Position numbers and translations under genes: made by a program. The notes under the pieces were generated by a model. It saw only the letters and a list, made by a program, of their open reading frames with translations. It searched no databases and was not told the DNA's origin. From NCBI GenBank assembly GCA_028873795.1, contig JAPPNP010000053.1:1-64000 (forward strand): a DNA stretch of 64,000 nucleotides, given 5' to 3'. The stretch is from Chloroflexota bacterium. Its GTDB lineage: Bacteria; Chloroflexota; UBA11872. Shown here in pieces: positions 42,573-52,485 of this stretch (its first letter is position 1; the number at the start of each line of letters is the position of its first letter).

Positions 42573-43361
42573 CTATGCCGCCGCTCCGGCCGCCACCAGT
42601 TCCCGGAGCTGGCTGCCCGAGTCGTCCGCCGTCACGATCGACTCGCCCACCAGCACGGCGCTGACGCCGCTAGCGGCCAGTCGTCGCACGTCAGCCGGAG
42701 TTCGCACGCCGCTCTCGCTCACGATGGTGATGTCGTCCGGGATCATGGCGCAAAGGCGCTCGGTCACCGCCAAATCGGTCTTGAACGACCGCAGATCGCG
42801 GTTGTTGATGCCCACGATGCGGGCGCCGGCAACCAGGGCCTGCTCCACTTCCTCCTCCACGTGCGCCTCGACCAGCGCCTCCATCCCGAGCTCGTGCACC
42901 AGCGCCAGGTCATCGTCCAAGTCCTGCTCCGGCGTCAGGCCCACGATGAGCAGCACGGCGTCGGCGTTGGCTGCCGCCGACTCGTAAATCTGGTACGCGT
43001 CGACGACGAACTCCTTGCGGATCACCGGGAGTTCGCAGGCGCCGCGGGCTTGTTCGAGATCGCTCAGGGATCCCCGAAAGTAGCTCTGGTCCGTGAGCAC
43101 CGAGATCGCGGCGGCCCCGCTGGACGCATATTCCGCGGCCTGGGCCGCAGGGTCCAAGTCCTCCGCGAACACACCGGCGGTTGGCGAGGCGCGCTTGATT
43201 TCGGCGATCACGACGACCGCGTCGACATCCAGGGCATGCCAGAGCGAGCGCCGCTCGCGCGGCGCCTCGCCGCGGCGGCGCATTTCGGTAAGCGGCATGG
43301 CCGCCGCCGCCTGCGCGACCTCGCGGCGCTTGTGCTCGACGATCTCGTCCAGAATCGTCAT
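42573..43361 (-). CDS. trpC: TrpC, indole-3-glycerol phosphate synthase
   Basis: 262 aa. ILDEIVEHKRREVA opens the protein; VVIAEIKRASPTAG has the catalytic Lys/Glu strand, SVLTDQSYFRGSL and PVIRKEFVVDAYQIYE follow, and ALVEAHVEEEV, GINNRDLRSFKTDL, SESGVRTPADV complete the barrel. It abuts trpD directly (next base). Confidence 0.97.
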   Translation of the reverse strand: MTILDEIVEHKRREVAQAAAAMPLTEMRRRGEAPRERRSLWHALDVDAVVVIAEIKRASPTAGVFAEDLDPAAQAAEYASSGAAAISVLTDQSYFRGSLSDLEQARGACELPVIRKEFVVDAYQIYESAAANADAVLLIVGLTPEQDLDDDLALVHELGMEALVEAHVEEEVEQALVAGARIVGINNRDLRSFKTDLAVTERLCAMIPDDITIVSESGVRTPADVRRLAASGVSAVLVGESIVTADDSGSQLRELVAAGAAA

Positions 43362-44387
43362 TTAGCCGCCCGACGACCTGTTCGTGATGGCGACCATTCG
43401 TTCCAGACTCGCCGCCGCCGCGCCACTGTCGATGGCAGCCTCGGCACGTTCGACACCGTCGCGCCAGGACTCGGCAACCCCGGCCGCCAGCAACACGCCG
43501 GCCGCGTTCGCAATCGCCAGATCGCGACGGGGGCCTCGGTCGGCGCCGTCGAGGATGCCGCGGATGGTGACGGCGTTTTCGTCCGGCGTGCCGCCGGCCA
43601 CGCTTGCCGGTTCACTCGCTGCCAACCCCAGATCCTCGGCACTGACGGTGTACGACGAGATCGCCCCATCGCGCAGCTCGGTCACCTGGGTGGGGCCGTC
43701 GAGCGTGATTTCATCCATGCCCCCGTTCCCGGCAACCACCAGCACGCGGACGGCGCCCATTTTCTGCAACGCGTTCGCCATGGTCGCCGCCAGCGCGGGG
43801 CTGGCCGCGCCCAGCAGTTGCCGCCGCACGCCGGCGGGATTCGTCAGGGGGCCCAGGACGTTGAACATCGTGCGGATGCCGATCTCCCGGCGCAGCGGCG
43901 CCGCAAACTTCATGCTCGGGTGAAAGGCCTGGGCGAACATGAATCCGATCCCGGCCTCGCGCACGCTCTGGGCGACAACCGCCGGCGTAACGGCCAGCCG
44001 CACGCCCAGGGCTTCGAACGCATCGGCGCTGCCGCTCTTGCGCGTGAACGACCGGTTGCCGTGCTTGGCGACCTTCGCCCCGGCACCGGCGGCGATCAGC
44101 GCGGCGGTGGTCGTGACGTTGAACCAGCTGACGCCGCGGCCGCCGGTGCCGCAGGCGTCGACGGCGGGCAGCTCGCCCAACTCCACCCGCGTGGCGTGGG
44201 CCCGCATGCTCTCCAGGAAGCCGGCGATCTCGTCCGCCGACTCGCCTTTCAGGCGCAATGCGGTCACGAGCGCGCCGAACTGCGCGGGCGTGACGCCGCC
44301 GGTGAGGATGGCCTCCATCACCTCGCGCGCCGTGTCACGAGACAGCGAACGCCCCTCGACCACGGTCTGAATCGCGCCGACGATCAT
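43362..44387 (-). CDS. trpD: TrpD, anthranilate phosphoribosyltransferase
   Basis: 341 aa. VDACGTGGRGVSWFNVTT is the diphosphate-binding glycine motif with the NVST-like loop, KHGNRSFTRKSGSADAFEALG the anthranilate site, and GIRTMFNVLGPLTNPA a family signature. The normal motif Ser is Phe/Asn here (SWFNVTT), a mild variation. It overlaps trpG by 4 bp. Confidence 0.97.
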   Translation of the reverse strand: MIVGAIQTVVEGRSLSRDTAREVMEAILTGGVTPAQFGALVTALRLKGESADEIAGFLESMRAHATRVELGELPAVDACGTGGRGVSWFNVTTTAALIAAGAGAKVAKHGNRSFTRKSGSADAFEALGVRLAVTPAVVAQSVREAGIGFMFAQAFHPSMKFAAPLRREIGIRTMFNVLGPLTNPAGVRRQLLGAASPALAATMANALQKMGAVRVLVVAGNGGMDEITLDGPTQVTELRDGAISSYTVSAEDLGLAASEPASVAGGTPDENAVTIRGILDGADRGPRRDLAIANAAGVLLAAGVAESWRDGVERAEAAIDSGAAAASLERMVAITNRSSGG

Positions 44388-44948
44388 GAGAGTGTCCGCA
44401 TGCCGGCCAGCTTGACGAAGTTTCGGAGCAAGTCGGGCCCCACCGTCGTGAGAATCGACTCCGGGTGAAACTGCACGCCGAATATCGGGTGGGTCTGATG
44501 CCGCACGCCCATGATAAGCCCATCCGGGGTGCGCGCCGTAACGTTTAGCTCATCCGGCAGGCTCGCCTCCTCGATGATGAGCGAGTGGTAGCGCGTGGCG
44601 GTGAACGGGTCCGGTAAGCCCTCGAACAGCTCGTCGCCGTCGTGATGGATGGGCGAGGTCTTGCCGTGCATCAGCTCCGGCGCCCGCACAATGCGGCCGC
44701 CGAACGCCGCGCCGACCGCCTGGTGACCCAGGCACACGCCCAGCGTCGGGATCCGCGTTCCCAGAGTGGCGATGAGGTCCACCGAGACTCCGGCCTCGGC
44801 CGGCGTGCAGGGACCCGGAGAGACGACGATGGCTTCCGGCCGTTTCGCCTCGATGTCGGCCACCGCCAGCGCGTCGTTGCGGTGGACCTCGATGTCGTCG
44901 GTGATCACGCTGAGGAACTGCACCAGGTTGTAGGTGAACGAGTCGTAG

Positions 44949-44968
<20 letters not shown>
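44384..44968 (-). CDS. trpG: TrpG, anthranilate synthase glutaminase subunit
   Basis: 194 aa from ATG 44968. NYDSFTYNLVQ at the start, PGPCTP oxyanion region, nucleophile Cys in LGVCLGHQAVG, and the catalytic His-Glu in GVQFHPESI. It supplies ammonia from glutamine to TrpE. Its start overlaps the end of trpE by 20 bp. It could also serve a pabA function. Confidence 0.96.
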
Positions 44969-46463
<1,495 letters not shown>

Positions 46464-46496
46464 TCGACCCCTCCTTCCGGCGCCCGCGCGGGGCAC

Positions 46497-46526
46497 AAAA
46501 AAACCTCTCGCCTGAGGGGCGAGAGG
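46497..46526 (-). terminator. Intrinsic terminator of the trp T-box
   Basis: The 9-bp stem CCTCTCGCC/GGCGAGAGG is followed by seven T on the minus strand, 34 bp before trpE. It is the regulated terminator of the T-box leader. Confidence 0.92.
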
Positions 46527-46775
46527 CTCATGCCTTCGCGGTGCCACCCTGCTTCGGGCGCGCAAGGCGCCCCTTCTTCCAGATACGGAGCTTGCGCTCG
46601 ATATCCTGCCCTGCGCTAACGGAGGGCCTCCGGCGGAGCCTACTTGGGCGTGCCCGTTGGGTCCGCGGCTCGTGGGGCCATTCGCCGCCGTCGCCGCGAC
46701 CGGACTTGCAGCGCGAGGTCCGGCTCTCTAACGCGGCTTCTGACGGGTACTCGTCCCAGTCACAGCCTTTCCAGC
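46497..46775 (-). promoter_or_regulatory. T-box riboswitch leader (tryptophan) of the trp operon
   Basis: The canonical T-box AGGGTGGCACCGCG lies at 46537-46550, just before the terminator. Toward the 5' end the leader has GGGACGAGTA and AGAGAGCCGG, the Stem I signatures. A TGG triplet at 46678-46680 (read on the minus strand, context GAATGGCC) is a good candidate for the Trp specifier. Uncharged tRNA-Trp would pair with it and with the T-box bulge, favouring the antiterminator and turning on trpE-A. Confidence 0.92.
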
Positions 46776-46782
46776 AATCGCG

Positions 46783-46812
46783 AGCCTACGGCGGGCGATT
46801 GGCGCGTGTCAA
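46783..46812 (-). promoter_or_regulatory. trp operon promoter
   Basis: TTGACA (46807-46812) and TAGGCT (46783-46788) on the minus strand, 18 bp apart. The predicted transcript start near 46776 coincides with the 5' edge of the T-box leader. Confidence 0.7.
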
Positions 46813-46869
46813 CGAAATTGCCGCTGGCTGGTGAGGCGGTTGGGATAGTCGTCGCGGGCGGGCGCGTCG

Positions 46870-47982
46870 CTATGAAGGCGCGGAAGCTGAACTTAGACTC
46901 TCGAGCACGCCGAACAGGTCGTCGAGATAGGCGTCCGTGGTCGAGAGCCCCATGTGCCCCACGCGGAACACCTGGCCCGCGAGCTCCGCGATGCCGCTGC
47001 CAAGTTGGATGTTCGCCTGCTCGCGCACGGCCGCCACGACGTCGTCCGCCTCGAGGCCGGGCGGCGGACGCAGGGCCGTCACCGTGGGCGAGGCCCACTC
47101 GTCGGCTGCCAGCGGCGCATAGCCGGCGGCGCGCGCCCGCGCGCGCACCCGGGCCGCGGCTTCCCGATACCGGCGATATCGCTCGTCGAGCCCTTCCGCC
47201 AGAATCCGGTCGGTTGCGACGGAAAGTGCCGCGATGATGTTGACCGGCATCGTGGCCGGCTGGGGGTGGAACTCGGCCATCTCGGTGGCGTAGCGGCGCC
47301 AGACGCGCAGGTCGCTGTAGAGACCGTGATTCGCGGCGCCGCCGGAATCCAGGAAGTCCCAGGCCTTCGGGCTAACGATCACCGGCGCCGCCCCCGGCGG
47401 CGACTCCAGGGCCTTCTGCGAAGCCGTGCAGCAGACGCCAATGTCCCAGGCGTCCACGGCCACGCGCGCCGCGCCGAAGGTGGACACCGCGTCGACGATG
47501 AGCAGGCGGCCGGCATCCGCCACCGCGCTCCCGAGCGACTCCAAATCGTTGAGCACGCCGGTGGCGGTCTCGCCGTGGGTGAGGCCGACGACCCTGGCTT
47601 CGGGGTGCGCCTGCATGAAGGCCGTGAGCTGTTCGGGCCTCACCGGCTCACCGCGTTCCGTGCGCAGGACGCGGGTGGTGATGCCATAGCCCTCGGCGAC
47701 CTCGCACATGCGGCCCGAGAAAAAGCCGTTGTCCACCACGATCAGATGGCCGCCGGTGGGAACCGCCGTCCCGATCGCGGCGTCGATGCCGACGATGCCG
47801 GTACCGGCGAGCACAAAGACGTCGCCCTTGCTCTCGCCAATGGCCAGCAGGTTCTGCCGCACGTGCCGGTAGGCCGCCACCCAGGCGTCGCCGTAGTGCG
47901 GGATCACCTGGCCGCCGAGCGCCTCGAGCACCTCCGGCTCGAGATCGATCGGACCGGGGATCATCAGCCGGGGGCGGCTCAT
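46870..47982 (-). CDS. Class V PLP aminotransferase (alanine/serine-glyoxylate type)
   Basis: 370 aa from ATG 47982 (MSRPRLMIPGP). In-frame sequence upstream overlaps the divergent gene's start. RPRLMIPGPIDLEPEVLEAL and the PLP lysine in CTASQKALESPPGAA, with GTGIVGIDAAI and VGHMG near the end, place it in the AGXT/PucG/SgaA branch. It likely transfers an amino group from serine or alanine to glyoxylate. It is divergent from the SelA-like PLP gene. Confidence 0.9.
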   Translation of the reverse strand: MSRPRLMIPGPIDLEPEVLEALGGQVIPHYGDAWVAAYRHVRQNLLAIGESKGDVFVLAGTGIVGIDAAIGTAVPTGGHLIVVDNGFFSGRMCEVAEGYGITTRVLRTERGEPVRPEQLTAFMQAHPEARVVGLTHGETATGVLNDLESLGSAVADAGRLLIVDAVSTFGAARVAVDAWDIGVCCTASQKALESPPGAAPVIVSPKAWDFLDSGGAANHGLYSDLRVWRRYATEMAEFHPQPATMPVNIIAALSVATDRILAEGLDERYRRYREAAARVRARARAAGYAPLAADEWASPTVTALRPPPGLEADDVVAAVREQANIQLGSGIAELAGQVFRVGHMGLSTTDAYLDDLFGVLESLSSASAPS

Positions 47983-48163
47983 GTCGAAGCCGCCAAAGCG
48001 CAAGCAGTCAGTGCGGCGCGGAGGTGCACCGGGCGCCTCCGCGCCCCCGGATGGCTCGGTGGGTTGTTCATTTGGCCTGACGCATGCGTGCCGTGAAGCA
48101 TAGCCGCTTGGCGGCGGTGGCAGCGTGCTATACACGCACGGACCGCGTTATGGGGCAGTGAGA

Positions 48164-49306
48164 ATGCAGCGCACGGGACCGTCGAACCGCGTCTACGCCG
48201 AGCTGGGCGTGCCGCTGGTGATCCATGCCGGTGGGCCCACCACGAACTACGGCGGCTCGCTGATGCGGCCCGACACGCTGGCGGCGATGGCCGAGGCCGG
48301 ACGGGCGTTCGTCTCGGTCGAAACGCTCAACCGTCGCATCGGCGCCTACATCGCGGAGGTCACGGAAGCCGAAGCGGGCATGGTCGTGGCCGGGGCCGCC
48401 GCCGGAATGGTGATCTCGCTGGCCGCGTGCATGACGGGTTCGGACCTGGCGGCGATCCGGCGCCTGCCGGATACGACGGGCCTGAAGGATGAGATGGTCA
48501 TCCAGAAGATCCATCGCGGCGGCTACAGCCACATGTACGGCTTCACCGGCGCGCGAATCGTCGAGGTGGGCAACGTGTCGTCGTGCCTGCCCGAGGAGTT
48601 GGACGCCGCGCTCAGCGAGCGCACGGCGGCGGTGGCGTTCCTGTTCGCACCGGGGAATCCACGCGGCGGATTGACGCTGCCCCAGGTGGCCGAGATCGCC
48701 CACGCCCGCGGCATTCCGGTGATCGTGGATGCGGCCATGACGGTGCCGCCGCGCGAGAACCTGACGCGCTTCATCCGCGACGGTGCCGACCTGGTCACCA
48801 TGAGCGGCGGCAAGGTGATCCGCGGTCCGCAGGCGACGGGCCTGCTCTACGGACGCGCGGATCTCATCGAGGCGGCCCACCTCAACAGCAGCCCCAACCA
48901 CGCGATCGGGAGACCGTCCAAGGTGGCCAAAGAGGAAATGGTGGGCCTCTACGCGGCGCTGCGCAGCTACATGGACTCGGATGAGGACGAGATGCTGCGC
49001 GAGATGGGAGAGCTGGTGGAGATCATCGTCGACGACGTGGGCGAGATCGACGGTGTGCGCGCCACGGTGGAGTTTGACGACGACCGCTTCTTCGTGCCGA
49101 CGGCGGTGATCGGCTTCGAGCCCGACTGGAGTGGAGCCGACGCCCAGACCATCGGCGACGCGCTACTTGCTGGTGAGCCGATCATCTACGTCCGAGTCGA
49201 CCCGGCGCGGAACCAGTTGGAGGCGTACTCGGCGAACCTCCAGCCCGGCGAGCCGGAGATCATCGGGCAGCGGCTGCGCGAGGTCCTGACGGAACCGGGC
49301 GCGTAG
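48164..49306 (+). CDS. SelA/DgaE-like PLP-dependent lyase
   Basis: 380 aa from ATG 48164 (MQRTGPSNRVYAELGV); an in-frame ATG at 48125 is less likely. VIHAGGPTTNYGGSLM, TEAEAGMVVAGAAAGMVISLAA, KIHRGGYSHMYGFTGARIVEVG and the PLP lysine in TMSGGKVIRGPQATGLLYG match the SelA-like group that includes D-glucosaminate-6-phosphate ammonia-lyase. It is not SelA (a true SelA is at 24309-25664). It probably eliminates ammonia from an amino acid or amino sugar acid, of unknown identity. Confidence 0.85.
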   Translation: MQRTGPSNRVYAELGVPLVIHAGGPTTNYGGSLMRPDTLAAMAEAGRAFVSVETLNRRIGAYIAEVTEAEAGMVVAGAAAGMVISLAACMTGSDLAAIRRLPDTTGLKDEMVIQKIHRGGYSHMYGFTGARIVEVGNVSSCLPEELDAALSERTAAVAFLFAPGNPRGGLTLPQVAEIAHARGIPVIVDAAMTVPPRENLTRFIRDGADLVTMSGGKVIRGPQATGLLYGRADLIEAAHLNSSPNHAIGRPSKVAKEEMVGLYAALRSYMDSDEDEMLREMGELVEIIVDDVGEIDGVRATVEFDDDRFFVPTAVIGFEPDWSGADAQTIGDALLAGEPIIYVRVDPARNQLEAYSANLQPGEPEIIGQRLREVLTEPGA

Positions 49307-49346
49307 CTGCTCAAGCAGGCTGGCCCGCTCGAATGCCAAAGGACTA

Positions 49347-50132
49347 GTGACGCACACAGAGATACAGCCGGGACCTAGGAGGTTTCGGGCGTACTGTGTC
49401 GGTTCGGCGAAGGCTGGTACGTCCTCGCTGGCTGGGATGCTCGAAAGCGGATTTCGCGCTGCCCACGAGCCGGAACGTGCAGAGCTGCTTGATGCGGTTG
49501 TGGCGTTCGACGCGAGCCGCATTGATTCCGCTGAATTCGATAGGTACCTGCGCCGGCGTGACGGACGCCTCGGGCTGGAATTTGATTCATCCTGGGCCAA
49601 CTACTTCATCATGGAGCGGTTGGCGACGCTCTTCCCCGACGCCAAGTTCATTCAGCTCATTCGTGACTGCTACACCTGGGTCGAGTCGGTAATCAACCAC
49701 CTCATCACCCGAACGATTCCAGCGGACGTGCAGAGCTACTTGGATTGGTGGTTCGAGCCGTCAAAGTATCCGTACCAGCGGTCGGACCGTGGTCTGGAAG
49801 AGATCGGCGTGTATTCGCTGGATTGCTTCGTGACCCGCTGGTCCATTCATGCCGAGGGTCCGCCGCAAGTCATTCCGCCGGATCGGCTGATGACGATTCG
49901 CACGTCCGAAATCCGCACATCAGCCCAGCGGCTGGCAGATTTCCTGGGTACTTCTGGTGATCTGATAAACACGACACAATCCCACCGAAACAAGGGCGAA
50001 ACGGTCCGACCGCTCCTGGGCCTCGTCGACAAGGCCTACCTTGACGACACCGTCGCGCGGATCTGTCGGGAGAGCATGAAGCGATACTTCCCTGAGTTAC
50101 GGAACTCAGACGACACGTCATTAGCTAGGTAG
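49347..50132 (+). CDS. Sulfotransferase-family protein
   Basis: 261 aa, GTG start close behind AAAGGA. The PAPS 5'-phosphosulfate loop is seen as VGSAKAGTSSLAGML (about 18-32) and the 3'-phosphate motif as KFIQLIRDCYTWVESVINHL (Arg and Ser about 105-115). The C-terminal part has LADFLG and RNKGETVRP, matching the end of sulfotransferase domains. Lower GC and more Asp/Asn/Ile than neighbours suggest acquisition. It would sulfate a polysaccharide or small molecule; no partner is adjacent. Confidence 0.82.
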   Translation: MTHTEIQPGPRRFRAYCVGSAKAGTSSLAGMLESGFRAAHEPERAELLDAVVAFDASRIDSAEFDRYLRRRDGRLGLEFDSSWANYFIMERLATLFPDAKFIQLIRDCYTWVESVINHLITRTIPADVQSYLDWWFEPSKYPYQRSDRGLEEIGVYSLDCFVTRWSIHAEGPPQVIPPDRLMTIRTSEIRTSAQRLADFLGTSGDLINTTQSHRNKGETVRPLLGLVDKAYLDDTVARICRESMKRYFPELRNSDDTSLAR

Positions 50133-50166
50133 GACAGGCCGGGTGGCTGCGGCCAGCCGCAGCCGG

Positions 50167-50195
50167 TCCCACGGTGCGCGCAGCGCGGGCCACCG
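50167..50195. repeat. Direct repeat flanking the 2H gene, copy 1
   Basis: 29 bp matching 50905-50933 with one mismatch (core GTGCGCGCAGCGCGGGCC). The copies bracket the 2H phosphoesterase gene. Confidence 0.75.
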
Positions 50196-50203
50196 AGGCA
50201 TTG

Positions 50204-50845
50204 TCAATGCGTCGCGAACGGAAAGTCCTGGAGTTGTCGCCATTCGTGGCCGGCAGGGCGGTTCACGCGGGCGAAGAGGCTTATGCCGTTTGCATCAACG
50301 CGTGCCGGCAAGCTCAGGTCCCGGGCTGCTCGCATTCCGCGGGCGTGGCTCAACTCGTCCGCACCCTGGTAGAGCGTCAGGTGAAACCGAAAGCCTTCGA
50401 CGGGCTCAGGGCGATCGGGGAGATACACGCTGGTCGATATGGGACCGATTCCACACAGCAGCCTTCGATGCAGGCGATCCAGCTCGGGCGACCGCTTCAC
50501 GGATACGACGACGATTCGCCGATCCTGCGCGTCCCAGACCGTCAGGTCGCCGAACTCCACCGCGAAAGGCGTCGTGTCCGCGGCGGCAGCGGACGTGATC
50601 TCAATGACCTCCTCCAGGTCGGTCGGATCGGCGAAGGTTCCTTTCACGGTGACATGGGGAGGCAGGGTCGAGGCGGGGAGGCCCGGTTGCTCGCGTACCT
50701 TGGCGACTTCCTGGCGAACGTGCTCCGGCATCACGATGGCGACGCCGTAGCCCGTGTATCCGAATCTGTCAGGGCGAGGAGGCCGTCCAGGCAAGTGACA
50801 CTCCGGAACGTGGTGAGCCGAACCGACTAGCGACGCGACGCCCAT
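50204..50845 (-). CDS. 2H phosphoesterase (2'-5' RNA ligase superfamily)
   Basis: 213 aa from ATG 50845. The two family motifs are present: HVTV in LPPHVTVKGTF and HLTL in FRFHLTLYQG. GYGVAIVMPEHV gives the first strand. LigT/ThpR-like and YjcG-like members cleave or join 2',5' or cyclic phosphodiesters in RNA or nucleotides. It may act with the P-loop kinase and nucleotidyltransferase just upstream on the same strand. Confidence 0.85.
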   Translation of the reverse strand: MGVASLVGSAHHVPECHLPGRPPRPDRFGYTGYGVAIVMPEHVRQEVAKVREQPGLPASTLPPHVTVKGTFADPTDLEEVIEITSAAAADTTPFAVEFGDLTVWDAQDRRIVVVSVKRSPELDRLHRRLLCGIGPISTSVYLPDRPEPVEGFRFHLTLYQGADELSHARGMRAARDLSLPARVDANGISLFARVNRPAGHEWRQLQDFPFATH

Positions 50846-50904
50846 TCTGCCCGGTCCTCGATGGCCCAGGCTGCGGGCAGCCTGGGAGATTGGACCGAGG
50901 CCCA

Positions 50905-50933
50905 TCCCACGCTGCGCGCAGCGCGGGCCACCG
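50905..50933. repeat. Direct repeat flanking the 2H gene, copy 2
   Basis: Partner of 50167-50195; 28 of 29 identical. Confidence 0.75.
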
Positions 50934-50948
50934 CGGACCCGCTCCCGA

Positions 50949-51563
50949 TCACTCTCCGGATTGTGACTCGGTCGTGACGGACAACTCGTCGACGACCGCG
51001 ACGACTCGTCGCTGCATCGCGGCGATCGCCTCGTCCGAGAGGCTCGACGTGTCGAAATAGAGGGTCTGGCCGGAGACCGTGAGGGACTCGAACGGCGAGT
51101 GCAGCATCGCGTGCATGTCCGCCAGGCGGTCGTGGTCGAAGTGGCTGGGGTGCCGCTCGCCGCGCTCGGCGCGGGTTCGGTACCGCTCGAAGAGCACCTC
51201 GGGGTCGCCCGTGAGCACGACCTGGACCGTCAGGAAGTCGGCCTCGTGTTCCAGCGCGCGGATTCGGGCGTTGTCATAGCGCGGGAGCAGCGGTGATTCG
51301 ATGATCACCGACGTCCCGGCAACCAGCAGCTCCCGGGCCACGCCGAACATCACGTCGATGGCCGCGGCCCCGAGTTGCTTGGACTCCTTGTAGTCGATGG
51401 CGCCGAGGCGATAGAACAACAGTTCCTTGAACTCATCCTTCGCCACCAGCGGCCAGCGAAGCTCGCGGGAGAGCGCCCGCGCGAGCGTGGTCTTCCCCGA
51501 CGCCGCGTAGCCGTTGACGATGAGCAGCACCGGCAAGGGCGGGCGCGGACGCGAACGTTCCAC
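50949..51563 (-). CDS. P-loop kinase (AAA_33 / zeta-toxin-like)
   Basis: 204 aa. Walker A GYAASGKTTLA (about 18-28), then KDEFKEL as the acceptor region, IIESPLLPRYDNAR and VVLTGDPEVLFERYRTRAERGERHP, a lid with paired Arg, typical of small-molecule or nucleic-acid kinases of the AAA_33 group. The substrate is unknown. It starts 2 bp after the nucleotidyltransferase gene, so the pair is one operon. Confidence 0.82.
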   Translation of the reverse strand: MERSRPRPPLPVLLIVNGYAASGKTTLARALSRELRWPLVAKDEFKELLFYRLGAIDYKESKQLGAAAIDVMFGVARELLVAGTSVIIESPLLPRYDNARIRALEHEADFLTVQVVLTGDPEVLFERYRTRAERGERHPSHFDHDRLADMHAMLHSPFESLTVSGQTLYFDTSSLSDEAIAAMQRRVVAVVDELSVTTESQSGE

Positions 51564-51565
51564 GC

Positions 51566-52450
51566 TCAGCCGTCCTCGAACAACGACGCGATGAAAGCCG
51601 TCGCTTCGGTGTGGGCTTCGGGCGACGCCGCGGCGAGATTGCGCAGGTGGGCGCTGGTGGCCCCATCTGGCCAGAGCCCACCGGCCGGCGCCGTGGCCGC
51701 TTCACAGAGCCGCTCGTAGAGACCGAACTTTGCGCGCTGGTCGTTCTCGGAGTGGGCCTGCCGGAACAGCGCCAGGAATTCTGGGTCGTGCTCGCGCAGA
51801 TAGCGCACGGCGGCCTTCTCGCCCTGCCAGCGCAGCCCGCGGGTCGCGAAGTAGCCCGTAAACACATCGGCTAGGCCATACAGCAGTCGCACGTCGAGCG
51901 CCGCGGCGTAGTCGGGGTCGTCGGACTCGAGCATTCGGCGGTTGTGCTGCCGGTCGTAGTTGATCTTGTTCCAGGCGCGGTAGGCCGCGCCCGGCTCTGC
52001 GCCGGAGGCCAGCTCGCACCGGCGAATCTGGGCCTGCGCCCTCGCGAGCGCCCCGTGTCGATCGAACAAGATATCGGCGTGCTCCAGGTGTAACGCCAGC
52101 ATTCCGACCCATGCGCCGGCGTCCAACGCGGACTCGGCGCTGGCGATTTCCGCGATCTCACGCGTCGTGGCGAAGAGCAGGTCGCCCATGCGGCCGGCGA
52201 TGCAGGTCACGCCGGAGCGCAGGTCCGCGTGGGCCTCGTCGACCGCGATCAGCAGATCGATGTCGCTCACCCGCATTAGCGCTTCATCCCGGGCGGACCC
52301 GCAAAGGGCGACGCCCTGGACCGCCGGGTGTCCCGCGAGCCGGTGCACCACGTCGTCGAGCATCGCGTTGCCGGCCGGCGATGGAACGGCGCGATAGGAC
52401 GCGGCCGACGCCGGGCGGCTCGCGTCGGACTCTGGCCGTCGCGCATGCAT
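51566..52450 (-). CDS. Nucleotidyltransferase-domain protein
   Basis: 294 aa from ATG 52450; GTG 52480 and ATG 52363 are alternatives. The polymerase-beta fold is marked by CGSARDEALMRVSDIDLLIAV (GS and D-x-D, about residues 51-71). The C-terminal half is helical, as in aminoglycoside or MNT-type nucleotidyltransferases (TAYRAWNKINYDRQHNRRML region). It modifies a drug, protein or RNA by NMP transfer in related families; here the target is not evident. It is divergent from uvrB with 35 bp between starts. Confidence 0.8.
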   Translation of the reverse strand: MHARRPESDASRPASAASYRAVPSPAGNAMLDDVVHRLAGHPAVQGVALCGSARDEALMRVSDIDLLIAVDEAHADLRSGVTCIAGRMGDLLFATTREIAEIASAESALDAGAWVGMLALHLEHADILFDRHGALARAQAQIRRCELASGAEPGAAYRAWNKINYDRQHNRRMLESDDPDYAAALDVRLLYGLADVFTGYFATRGLRWQGEKAAVRYLREHDPEFLALFRQAHSENDQRAKFGLYERLCEAATAPAGGLWPDGATSAHLRNLAAASPEAHTEATAFIASLFEDG

Positions 52451-52485
52451 CCTAGAATTGACTTCCCTTCTCCCGCTCACGATCC

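Noticed and set aside
48164-49306. A second SelA
   Set aside because: It has the SelA-like PLP fold but lacks the SelA N-terminal domain and INATG/NLGR signatures; a DgaE-like lyase fits better.
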